A stretch of DNA of 64,000 nucleotides from JAJKIP01 sp037200685. GTDB lineage: Bacteria > Bacteroidota > Bacteroidia > Chitinophagales > Chitinophagaceae. Within the stretch, counting starts at the first letter, position 1. The number at the start of each line of letters is the position of its first letter. The position numbers were made by a program, and so were the translations under genes. Below, in pieces: positions 56,757 to 64,000 of this stretch. The stretch covers positions 1 to 64,000 of the forward strand of contig JBBCIG010000009.1 of the NCBI GenBank assembly GCA_037200685.1, given 5' to 3'. The notes beneath the pieces are model-generated. The model saw only the letters and a program-made list of their open reading frames with translations. It had not been told where the DNA came from and searched no databases.

Positions 56757-59441
56757 ATGCTTAAGCGTTGCTCACAATTATTACTGGTAGCATTTACCTT
56801 TCTTCATATTGCAACTGCGCAAACAAAACTTGCGGGTTACGTAGTAGAAATTAATTCCGGAAAAGCGAGAGTGCCTGGCGTAAATGTAAAATCGTTAGGC
56901 GCCAATAATATCATCACTACCAACCAGGGTTTGTTTACTCTTGTATTTCCCAATGCTCAACCGGGCAAACCAGTACTCATCAATGCACAAAAAGAAGGAT
57001 GGCAGGTAGTAAACCCAAAAGAATTAAACACCATTCTGCCAGAAAAACCGGATGCGCTGTCTTTAAAAATAACAATGTGTAAGGCCGGCTACCTTGAAAA
57101 TGCGAAGAAAGAATATTATCAAATCACTGACAATTATATAGTAAAAGAGTTTAACAAGCGCCTGCAGACTATCAATAAAGAAAAAGAAGGCTGGCAAAAA
57201 GAAGCGGCCGAACTCGAAGAAAAATTGCAATTGCTGAATAAGCAAATAAATGAAATGGCCGAAGAGTTCAGCATCATTAACCTGGATGATTTGAATGAAA
57301 CAGAAAGAAAAGCTGTTGAACTATTTAAGACGGGCCATATCGATTCAAGCATAAAACTGCGTGAAAGCCTGCATTCCGGTGAAGAAATAAGAAAAGCAGT
57401 AGCCACTAAAAAGCAATTGGATTCAACCATCGCAGCCAATGCATACAATTTAAAACAACTCGCCAACGAATATATTTTAAAATATGATTTTACCCGGGCG
57501 GAAAAAACCCTGGAAGAACTGGCCCTCGCAGACACTAGTAATTATCAAAATGCATCTTCGCTGGCTGATTTTCTTGCACACCAAAATAGACACGATAAAG
57601 CCATACAATGGAACCTGGTATGCCTGAGAATAGCAAGGAAAATGAACAAATCAAATCCCGCCATTTATGAAACTGAAATAGCCGCAGCGCTAAACGACCT
57701 TGGCCTTTTATATAACAAGAAAAACAATTACACCGCCGCCGAAACCGCATATAAAGAAGCATTGAATATCCGCAGGCGATTAGTTAAAACAAATCCCGAA
57801 ACCTATGAAGACGGAGTTGCATTAATACTGAACAACTCCGGGAATTTATATAAAGACAAAAACAATTACACCGCCGCCGAAGCTGCATATAAAGAAGCAT
57901 TAGATATCCGCAAGCAGTTGGCTAAAACGAAGCCGGAAATTTATGAAAAGGAAGTCGCCCTAATTCAAAACAACCTGGGAACCTTATACCTGGATAAAAA
58001 TAATTATTCCACTGCTGAAGCTGCATTTAAAGAATCGCTGGAAATATTCAGGCAACTGGCAAAAAACAACCCGGCAACCTATGAACCTGAACTGGCCATG
58101 GCCCAAAATAATCTTGGTATCTTATATAAAGACAATAACAATTACATAGCGGCGGAAGCCGCTTATAAAGAATCATTGGAAATCCGCCGTCGATTGGCGA
58201 AATTAAACCCGGCAATGCATGAACCCGACTTGGCCACTGTTCAAAATAACCTGGGACTCTTGTACTATGATAATAATAACCCTCTTGCTGAAGCCGCTTT
58301 CAACGAAGCATTGACCATTTATTCACGATTAGCTAAAACAAATCCCGAAACCTATGAATCCGATATAGCCGTAGTGCAAAACAATTTAGGAATTCTATAT
58401 CAAAAATTAAGAAATTACCTGGCCGCTGAAGCTGCTCATATTAAATCACTGGAAATTGGAAGACGGCTGGCTAAAACAAATCCCGAAACCTATGAGCCGC
58501 ATATAGCAATTGCTCAAACCAACCTGGGACAGTTATACAATAATTACAATAAATATGAAGCCTCAGAGTTAGCATATCTTGAAGCGCTGGAAATTCGCAA
58601 ACGATTGGCCAAAACAAACCCGGAAATTTATGAACCTGACCTTGCTATTGTCTTTAACAATCTTGGAAATCTATATAGCGATCAGAAAAATTATCCCGCG
58701 GCTAAAAAGGCATACGAAGCTGCATTGGAAATCAGGAAACGTTTTGCACAAAGGAATTACTCTGTTTATGGTCCATTTGTCGCAATAACGCTTAACAATT
58801 TAGGCGGGCTGTATTATGTAGAGCAGCAATATGATTTTGCCGAAAAGGCCTACCTTGAAGCACTTGAAATCTTTTCAAATTTTGAAAAAAATAATCCCGC
58901 CAAATTCAAACATTATATAGATGGCATACAGATTAATTTGAGGGCCTTATACTATAAAACAGATCCGGAAATACCGCGAATAGAGTTTCTTCGACAAAAA
59001 AAGAATGAGCCTTTATCAAACACAGATAAAATAAATGTGCAGCAGGAAATAGTGACACTTGGGAAAAAGCTTGCCGTTAAAAAAGAAAAAAAATATATAC
59101 TTGATCTTGGAAATGACCTTGGAAGCCTTGCCTGGTACCTGATTTTTGATAAACAATTTGAAGCTGCTGAAAGCGCAGCCCGGCAAGCGCTTTTTCCTTC
59201 TTATAAAGAACTCCCTGTTAATTATGCAAAGGAAACAGAATGGGTCAATACCAACCTCGCAATTGCTTTACTATTCCAGGGCAAATATGCAGAAGCTGAA
59301 AAAATATATTCATCTTTAAAAAATAACCCCTATGAAAATACAACGTTTAAAGAAATTTTTTTGGCCGACCTGGATGAATTGGAAAAAGCAGGCATTACAC
59401 ATAAAGATGTAGAAAAAATCAGGGCATTCTTAAGAAAATAA
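56757..59441 (+). CDS. Secreted TPR protein with N-terminal beta-sandwich, copy 2
   Basis: 894 aa. Paralogue of the preceding gene with the same order: signal peptide (LLLVAFTFLHIATA), beta-sandwich, coiled coil, TPR array, and a C-terminal segment ending KAGITHKDVEKIRAFLRK, nearly the same as KAGITHKDVKKIRELLKK in copy 1. The first about 100 mature residues are almost identical to copy 1 in DNA as well (38 identical bases at 54466-54503 and 56877-56914). The TPR array is longer, about nine 46-residue units, one with a one-residue deletion (YYDNNNPLAEAAF). The TIR gene starts 5 bases after its stop. Confidence 0.85.
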   Translation: MLKRCSQLLLVAFTFLHIATAQTKLAGYVVEINSGKARVPGVNVKSLGANNIITTNQGLFTLVFPNAQPGKPVLINAQKEGWQVVNPKELNTILPEKPDALSLKITMCKAGYLENAKKEYYQITDNYIVKEFNKRLQTINKEKEGWQKEAAELEEKLQLLNKQINEMAEEFSIINLDDLNETERKAVELFKTGHIDSSIKLRESLHSGEEIRKAVATKKQLDSTIAANAYNLKQLANEYILKYDFTRAEKTLEELALADTSNYQNASSLADFLAHQNRHDKAIQWNLVCLRIARKMNKSNPAIYETEIAAALNDLGLLYNKKNNYTAAETAYKEALNIRRRLVKTNPETYEDGVALILNNSGNLYKDKNNYTAAEAAYKEALDIRKQLAKTKPEIYEKEVALIQNNLGTLYLDKNNYSTAEAAFKESLEIFRQLAKNNPATYEPELAMAQNNLGILYKDNNNYIAAEAAYKESLEIRRRLAKLNPAMHEPDLATVQNNLGLLYYDNNNPLAEAAFNEALTIYSRLAKTNPETYESDIAVVQNNLGILYQKLRNYLAAEAAHIKSLEIGRRLAKTNPETYEPHIAIAQTNLGQLYNNYNKYEASELAYLEALEIRKRLAKTNPEIYEPDLAIVFNNLGNLYSDQKNYPAAKKAYEAALEIRKRFAQRNYSVYGPFVAITLNNLGGLYYVEQQYDFAEKAYLEALEIFSNFEKNNPAKFKHYIDGIQINLRALYYKTDPEIPRIEFLRQKKNEPLSNTDKINVQQEIVTLGKKLAVKKEKKYILDLGNDLGSLAWYLIFDKQFEAAESAARQALFPSYKELPVNYAKETEWVNTNLAIALLFQGKYAEAEKIYSSLKNNPYENTTFKEIFLADLDELEKAGITHKDVEKIRAFLRK

Positions 59442-59446
59442 AAAAC

Positions 59447-60508
59447 ATGGATGTTGCTCAAAATCATATTGACGTTTTTATCTCCCGCAAAAGCGCCGAT
59501 GCCGCCATCGCAAAGGAACTGTATCATTATCTTACCGATAAAGGATTGAAAGTTTTTGAATCAGACGAAACACTACCAAAACTTGGCAATAGTAATTTCA
59601 GTGATGCTATTGATCATGCGCTTGACAAGTGCAGGCACATGATAGTAGTTGGTTCCTCTGTTGAGAACATCATGTCTTCCTGGGTAAAATCGGAATGGAG
59701 CTTTTATATAGGAGAAAAAAGAGCTGACAGAAAACACGGCAATATTCTTTCTGTGATAACAGGCAATATAGAAATAAAAGATTTGCCGCCAGCTTTGCGA
59801 AGCTATGAAGTGATTGCTTTTGATAAAAAGAATTTAGAACGTATTGCTGCCTATGTTGGAAAGAACTATGAAGACCCCAAGTTTAAAGCGCCGCGAAAAA
59901 ATCCTTTAAAATCAAAATGGCTGCTGCCGCTTATTTCTGTATTGGTACTTATGGCTGTCGCATGGTATTTTATTAATGAAAGCAATAAACCTTTCGATGC
60001 CACCCTTTTTATAAAATCATCGCCTGAAATTAAATTGGACCCAAGCTATCCTGCATTTGAAGGCGGTGAGTTGTCATTATGGCTGGATGATAAAGAAGAA
60101 AAAAGAACAATACTCCCTGATGGAGAAACTATGTTTAAACAAATACCAGTTTCGTTCCGCGATAAAAAAGTAATTGCGAAGCTAACAGCAAAAAACTGGA
60201 AACTACAACAGGATACCATTGAACTTGGCAAATCTGTCACACTTTCAATAATACCAGATGAAAGCCTGGCCATTATTTATGGAAATGTAAGGGATGACAA
60301 CGGAAACGGGATCAGCAATTGCCAAATCATTATTGACAATAATGACACGACCATATTTACAAAAGCCGACGGTTCTTTTAAAATAAACTTACCTTATCAA
60401 ATGCAAAAACCACAATATGTGTTGAATGTAAGTAAAGAAGAATATAAACCAGTGAAAGAATACTATTATGCAAAATCTGGTAATATTGATATTGAATTGA
60501 AAAAATGA
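59447..60508 (+). CDS. TIR domain - transmembrane - beta-sandwich protein
   Basis: 353 aa. TIR domain at residues 6-130: IDVFISRKSADAAIAKELYH, LPKLGNSNFSDAIDHALDKC, and SSWVKSEWSFYIG, where E83 sits at the place of the catalytic glutamate of NAD-cleaving TIRs. One membrane helix at about 158-176. The C-terminal part, outside the cytoplasm, has a beta domain (180-265) and a carboxypeptidase-regulatory-like domain at 270-353 (YGNVRDDNGNGISNCQIIID), the same fold as at the start of both TPR proteins. So a cytoplasmic enzyme is tied to a periplasmic sensing part. Stop codon abuts the stop of the convergent SLOG gene. Confidence 0.87.
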   Translation: MDVAQNHIDVFISRKSADAAIAKELYHYLTDKGLKVFESDETLPKLGNSNFSDAIDHALDKCRHMIVVGSSVENIMSSWVKSEWSFYIGEKRADRKHGNILSVITGNIEIKDLPPALRSYEVIAFDKKNLERIAAYVGKNYEDPKFKAPRKNPLKSKWLLPLISVLVLMAVAWYFINESNKPFDATLFIKSSPEIKLDPSYPAFEGGELSLWLDDKEEKRTILPDGETMFKQIPVSFRDKKVIAKLTAKNWKLQQDTIELGKSVTLSIIPDESLAIIYGNVRDDNGNGISNCQIIIDNNDTTIFTKADGSFKINLPYQMQKPQYVLNVSKEEYKPVKEYYYAKSGNIDIELKK

Positions 60509-61900
60509 TTACACTCTTGCTCCTACTTCTTTCTCATAATAACGGATAGTCCAGTCATTATTTTCGAGCTCCAGTATATTTCGCAGGTTTTTTGTTTCCG
60601 CTTGTAAGGATATTTCATCCTTACAGGATAGAATATTTCCTTTAATTTTTTCCAGGTCGCTTACAATTTTCTTAGATACCGCGATATCCCTTTTCCATTC
60701 GCTGAAATATTTTATCCCTTCGAGGGCCGCATACAACGGCGGTAGGATCAGTGCTAAAAATAACAGGTAAGGCAACAGTATTTTTATATTTTCTACGGAA
60801 TAGATTTCGTAATGTTCTATAATTTCAAAAATAAAATTCAAAGGTGTGGCTATAAAAAAAACAATTTTGAGAAAGTTCAACCACCATTCCAATCTTTCTA
60901 ATCTAGCTTCAAAAGGTTTTATCCGTAATTGTTTGTGGTAATCTATTTGCTCCTGTGCCAGGCACCATGCTATCCGCTTCGCATTGGGAATATTTTTAAT
61001 CTCGCCTATACCTGCCGCGATCTTTTTCTCAATATCCAATATTTCCGTTCCTGGTTTATATTCAATTTTTTCTGCCTGCGGAATCGGGATGCCTGCATTT
61101 CTATACCAAATAACTGCACGCAGGTATTCTGCATTTCGTCTTTTTTGCAGAAATATAGATTTCCATTTTTTTGCATACACTGCCAGCGATACAAAAGAAA
61201 TAATTAAAAAAGTAAATTCTATTACCGTAAATAAAAATCCTGCTTGCGGAAATGCTTGCTTTATTGCAAAACTAAAAACAGCCACTAACCCCGTGATAAT
61301 ACCTGTCACCCATGCCCTTTCAAATTTTTGTTTTTTATATTTAATGGCCTCTCTGTCGAGCTTGTCAAAAGTTTCCAATATTTCATCGGGCTCAGTTAAT
61401 TCACCTCTGTGTGATTTTCTTATCACCTTAATAACATGCAATTCTTTCTTTTTAGAAATTGCATATGTAACTATGTCTCCTGTTCCTCCAGTACCCGCTG
61501 CCTGTTTACCATCCCATACTGCTAAAACAATGTCCGAATCCTCCACCATCATTTGTCCCGTTTCCAGGTAAGCTTTATTACGGGTTTCGGGATTTTTTAT
61601 ATCGCCTTCCTGAACTATTTTATATGTTGTTTGGTGTAAAATTCTTTCCAGTGAGTGAAGGTCAGGTCCGGAGAAATCTTTTTTATATTCATCAAGGTCA
61701 AAAGGCAATATAACCTGCAATGGTATTTGCAGACTTAATGCGGCGTCCGCAAATAGTATGTCCGCACCTGCGGCTACCGCTGAAATAGCGATAAGATTAT
61801 TGTCGATTTGTTTGAAGTATTTCAAACTATTTATAATATCCGTTTTTACACTTTTCAGGTTTACTAAATCCCGGTGGCCTGTAATGCAGATCTTTAGCAT
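60509..61900 (-). CDS. SLOG domain fused to a four-helix SLATT-like membrane effector
   Basis: 463 aa. SLOG-type Rossmann fold at residues 1-165: TGHRDL at 7-12, AAGADILFADAAL at 43-55, LPFDLDEYKKDF at 65-76, DSDIVLAVWDGK at 121-132 and GTGGTGD at 136-142, as in nucleotide-binding SLOGs. Two pairs of membrane helices follow (about 195-214, 222-243 and 341-361, 372-396), with RRNAEYLRAV at 254-263 and an ENNDW motif near the end (446-450), as in the SLATT (SMODS and SLOG-associating 2TM) class predicted to form pores. Role: probably binds a nucleotide signal and permeabilises the membrane. Faces the TIR gene with no gap. Confidence 0.8.
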   Translation of the reverse strand: MLKICITGHRDLVNLKSVKTDIINSLKYFKQIDNNLIAISAVAAGADILFADAALSLQIPLQVILPFDLDEYKKDFSGPDLHSLERILHQTTYKIVQEGDIKNPETRNKAYLETGQMMVEDSDIVLAVWDGKQAAGTGGTGDIVTYAISKKKELHVIKVIRKSHRGELTEPDEILETFDKLDREAIKYKKQKFERAWVTGIITGLVAVFSFAIKQAFPQAGFLFTVIEFTFLIISFVSLAVYAKKWKSIFLQKRRNAEYLRAVIWYRNAGIPIPQAEKIEYKPGTEILDIEKKIAAGIGEIKNIPNAKRIAWCLAQEQIDYHKQLRIKPFEARLERLEWWLNFLKIVFFIATPLNFIFEIIEHYEIYSVENIKILLPYLLFLALILPPLYAALEGIKYFSEWKRDIAVSKKIVSDLEKIKGNILSCKDEISLQAETKNLRNILELENNDWTIRYYEKEVGARV

Positions 61901-61921
61901 GAATGACTGTTGGTTTCATAG

Positions 61922-61929
61922 CAAACATA
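61922..61929 (-). promoter_or_regulatory. -7 box for the SLOG gene
   Basis: TATGTTTG on the minus strand matches TAnnTTTG exactly, 21 bases before the ATG at 61900. The -33 region 20 bases up reads TTTT. The SLOG gene is therefore transcribed on its own, opposite to the TPR-TIR operon. Confidence 0.5.
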
Positions 61930-62008
61930 AAGTAAATCATGAAGATTCTAAAACAACAACCTCTTCAAAATGAAGTATCTCTTTAATACTAAATGGAATA
62001 AAAATAAA

Positions 62009-62040
62009 TTTGCGCAATCGAACAGTTGCACATATATTTG
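62009..62040 (+). promoter_or_regulatory. Promoter of the ArsR operon
   Basis: TTTG at 62009-62012, 20 bases, then TATATTTG at 62033-62040: both boxes of the Bacteroidota promoter are exact. The ATG lies 27 bases after the -7 box. Confidence 0.78.
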
Positions 62041-62058
62041 CAACTGAACAGTTGCAAA
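62023..62058. promoter_or_regulatory. Putative ArsR operator
   Basis: Perfect inverted repeat TTTGCAACTG (62037-62046), AA, CAGTTGCAAA (62049-62058), overlapping the end of the -7 box and the transcription start. An extra half-site CAGTTGCA lies at 62023-62030 between the -33 and -7 boxes. This is the usual place for an autorepressing ArsR-family protein. Confidence 0.75.
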
Positions 62059-62067
62059 TTAGAAATT

Positions 62068-62388
62068 ATGAGACGTGATGTATTCCAGGCTATTGCTGAC
62101 CCAAGCCGAAGAACAATTATCAGCTTGCTGATGATGCAGGCCATGACCCCCAATGCGCTGGCTGAACATTTCGACAGCAGCCGGCAAGCGATATCGAAAC
62201 ATATTAAAATCCTTGCCGAATGTGAACTGGTAAAACAAGAGCTGTCCGGCCGGGAGATATATTATCATTTTAACCCTAAAAAATTAAAAGAAGTGGACAA
62301 ATGGCTACAACCTTTCCGGGTTATGTGGGATGCCCGGTTTTCCCAATTAGATAACGTATTAAAGAACCTCAAAAACAAAAAATCATGA
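62068..62388 (+). CDS. ArsR-family transcriptional repressor
   Basis: 106 aa from the ATG at 62068 (MRRDVFQAIADPSRR); upstream in-frame codons fall in the operator. Winged helix with DPSRRTIISLL, the recognition helix SSRQAISKHIKIL and wing LVKQELSGREIYYHF. There are no metal-binding cysteines, which fits the subgroup that is coupled with AHSA1/SRPBCC genes rather than metals. It overlaps the next gene by 4 bases (ATGA). It likely represses its own promoter through the repeat at 62037-62058. Confidence 0.9.
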   Translation: MRRDVFQAIADPSRRTIISLLMMQAMTPNALAEHFDSSRQAISKHIKILAECELVKQELSGREIYYHFNPKKLKEVDKWLQPFRVMWDARFSQLDNVLKNLKNKKS

Positions 62389-62879
62389 TCATTAACAAAG
62401 AAACGATCTACACGAAAGATCTTGCCAACAAAAAAATAAAGGTCACGAGGGAATTTGACGCCCCTGCAGAAAAAGTATGGAAAGCATGGACAGAAAGTGA
62501 ATTACTCGATCAATGGTGGGCGCCGAAACCATGGAAAGCTAATACACAAAGCATGGATTTTCGCAAGGGGGGAACATGGCGGTATTATATGGAAGGACCA
62601 GACGGCTCACGGCATTATTGTTTGGTAAATTATACCTCTATTACACCCAATAAGGTTTTTGAAGGTCTCGATGCTTTCTGTGATGAGAAAGGAAAGATCA
62701 ATACCGAATTTCCAAGCATGCAATGGAAAGTCGAGTTCATCCCTGTTGATTCATCTACAAGGGTGCAGGTGGAGATCACTTTTGCGAGTGAAGAAGACCT
62801 TGAAAAGATCGTTGAAATGGGATTCAAAGAAGGTTTTGCTGCAGCGCATACAAATCTTGACAAAATTCTTGCAGCATAA
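62385..62879 (+). CDS. AHSA1/SRPBCC (START-like) domain protein
   Basis: 164 aa. Hydrophobic-ligand-binding fold: VTREFDAPAEKVWKAWTES, LLDQWWAPKPW, DFRKGGTWRYYMEGPDG, and the C-terminal helix EGFAAAHTNLDKIL. Start overlaps the arsR stop, so they are translated together. ArsR-SRPBCC pairs are common in bacteria; the ligand is rarely known. The protein may alter the repressor's ligand or act on the same compound. Confidence 0.9.
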   Translation: MIINKETIYTKDLANKKIKVTREFDAPAEKVWKAWTESELLDQWWAPKPWKANTQSMDFRKGGTWRYYMEGPDGSRHYCLVNYTSITPNKVFEGLDAFCDEKGKINTEFPSMQWKVEFIPVDSSTRVQVEITFASEEDLEKIVEMGFKEGFAAAHTNLDKILAA

Positions 62880-62976
62880 TTGTTACCTGTTAAAGAGAAG
62901 CAGGGATATTATTTTACAAATAGAAATGAGAGGGTTGGCCTGGCCAGCCTTTTCGTTTTTGTATAACCTATCGCTT

Positions 62977-64000
62977 TTACCATTTAATAAATTGGAAGCT
63001 TTCAAGACTATTGTTCGCTGCGGAAGAAGGTAATAACAATTTAAGAATATAATTCCCTCTTGGTAATTGGCCAACATTAATAGATTGCTGATCCCGTTCG
63101 AGAGTAGTGGAGTAGGCCAATACGCCACGCTGATCAAAAACCTGGACCATGGATTTAGTGGATATATCTTTATTATAAAAAGTAATTACATCTTTCACTG
63201 GGTTTGGCCCGATATACATTTTATTGCCCATTTTTGTATTAACCGGTTTCACAGCTGATATACTTCTTTGACCGGAAGATGAAATTGCAACAATCCTGTA
63301 ATAGTTCACGCCAGTATTGTATCCTTTATGGTTATACTCATACATCTCTAATGCACCAGGTGCAGAATTATTAGCCCGGACATGATCAATTGTTTGCCAA
63401 TGTTCACTATCCCTGCTGTATTCTATATTATATCCGGACACATTATCATCTTCGTTTACTTTCCATGATAATTTAATTGAATTATTATTCTGCAATGCTG
63501 CTGTAAAATTCACCCAGGTAACAGGAAGTACGCCGACAGGGTATACACAAGAACTAAGATCATCCCCATAACCATTTACAGGCAATGTTCCTTTTAGCGT
63601 TAACACTCCCGGCGTAGCCATTTCATAAAGTTTGTTATAACCAGCCGTACAGGGAGGCGAGGTACATGAGCCGGTTGAGAGATACATTTTACCTGCAGAA
63701 TTAAAAGCGATTCCTGTAAAACTGACCCCGCTAATGGGGTTTGAAGTTACAGGAACGATTACATCAACAGTGACCTTTGCTACCGCAGTAGTGGGCAGGG
63801 ATGCATTTATTCTATACAATGCATATTGAGTAGAACTTGAAGCGAGCAACCATAAATTATTGTTGCCATCAAACGCCATATCACCGGAATTAAGACTTTG
63901 AATAGCGGTAACTGTAGCGTTAGAAACATCTTTAAATGATTGTGTAATCAATGTCCATGAATTAGCTCCTATATTAAAATAATAAAATGCCGGGGCCGTA
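62977..64000 (-). CDS. T9SS type A sorting domain protein, 5' end beyond the window
   Basis: The reading frame is open to the right edge (from about 63999, read as TAPAFYYFNIGANSW), so the N-terminus is missing; at least 340 aa are seen. The N-terminal visible part is propeller-like (DMAFDGNNNLWLLASSS, GIAFNSAGKMYLSTGS). A fibronectin-like domain follows (LPVTWVNFTAALQNNNSIKL). The C-terminal domain YIGPNPVKDVITFYN, VFDQRGVLAYS, LPRGNYILKLL is the type A sorting signal of type IX secretion, which moves the protein across the outer membrane and removes the tag. Surface or secreted; function unknown. Confidence 0.87.
   Translation of the reverse strand, partial: TAPAFYYFNIGANSWTLITQSFKDVSNATVTAIQSLNSGDMAFDGNNNLWLLASSSTQYALYRINASLPTTAVAKVTVDVIVPVTSNPISGVSFTGIAFNSAGKMYLSTGSCTSPPCTAGYNKLYEMATPGVLTLKGTLPVNGYGDDLSSCVYPVGVLPVTWVNFTAALQNNNSIKLSWKVNEDDNVSGYNIEYSRDSEHWQTIDHVRANNSAPGALEMYEYNHKGYNTGVNYYRIVAISSSGQRSISAVKPVNTKMGNKMYIGPNPVKDVITFYNKDISTKSMVQVFDQRGVLAYSTTLERDQQSINVGQLPRGNYILKLLLPSSAANNSLESFQFIKW

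Noticed and set aside
57660..58920. Tandem array of about 138-base units
   Set aside because: First looked like a long DNA repeat or CRISPR-like array, but the units are TPR codons (46 residues) with diverged DNA and no spacers. It is protein repeat coding sequence.
1..64000. CRISPR arrays, rRNA genes, insertion sequences
   Set aside because: None seen on either strand; the only RNA gene is tRNA-Asn.

Overview
The window looks like a chromosomal segment of a Bacteroidota bacterium, most probably a Chitinophagaceae relative. The signs are a SusC/SusD pair under FecI/FecR-type control, a type IX secretion C-terminal domain, a lipoprotein TamA homologue (TamL type) next to TamB, N-terminal STN and carboxypeptidase-regulatory-like domains, and promoters of the Bacteroidota form TTTG-N19-21-TAnnTTTG. 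No phage, integrase or transposase gene is visible.

Layout. 1-2.7 kb: two-component system plus an orphan receiver. 2.7-6.2 kb: minus-strand operon of glucosaminidase, SGNH hydrolase and MBOAT acyltransferase, probably cell-wall or glycan O-acetylation. 7.0-7.8 kb: an 800-base gene-free stretch packed with palindromic and dispersed repeats. 7.8-10.3 kb: alpha/beta hydrolase and Gfo/Idh/MocA oxidoreductase. 10.3-11.5 kb: AT-rich islet with a Tae4-like amidase effector and a Tai4-like lipoprotein immunity protein. 11.6-18.9 kb: tamL-tamB. 19-26.7 kb: fabH, lipid kinase, membrane patatin, heme A synthase, rnhB, threonylcarbamoyl-AMP synthase. 26.9-41.5 kb: JmjC-like protein, then a large minus-strand locus: sigma factor, FecR, SusC, SusD, degenerate metallopeptidase-like lipoprotein, two thioredoxin-fold proteins, a DsbD-alpha-like protein and a secreted zinc metalloprotease. 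This reads as a nutrient-uptake locus with a redox/proteolysis flavour.

42-53.4 kb: korB, a gnd-zwf-pgl oxidative pentose-phosphate cluster, a diheme cytochrome, an outer-membrane barrel, hflX, a Rieske protein, tRNA-Asn, an ABC permease and a DUF1080-like protein. Almost every gene here is broken by single-base indels, mostly in homopolymers, while the rest of the window has only two such events. The likely cause is poor local sequence quality rather than gene decay.

54.3-61.9 kb: the best candidate for an undescribed system. Two periplasmic paralogues (beta-sandwich, coiled coil, 46-residue TPR arrays) are in one operon with a TIR-transmembrane-beta-sandwich protein. It faces, with no gap, a convergent SLOG plus four-helix SLATT-like membrane protein. 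TIR enzymes make nucleotide signals, SLOG domains bind such signals and SLATT domains are predicted pores, so a Thoeris-like envelope-sensing defence or stress module is a reasonable hypothesis.

62-64 kb: ArsR-type repressor with a clear promoter and operator, an AHSA1/SRPBCC protein, and the C-terminal part of a T9SS-exported protein cut by the window edge.
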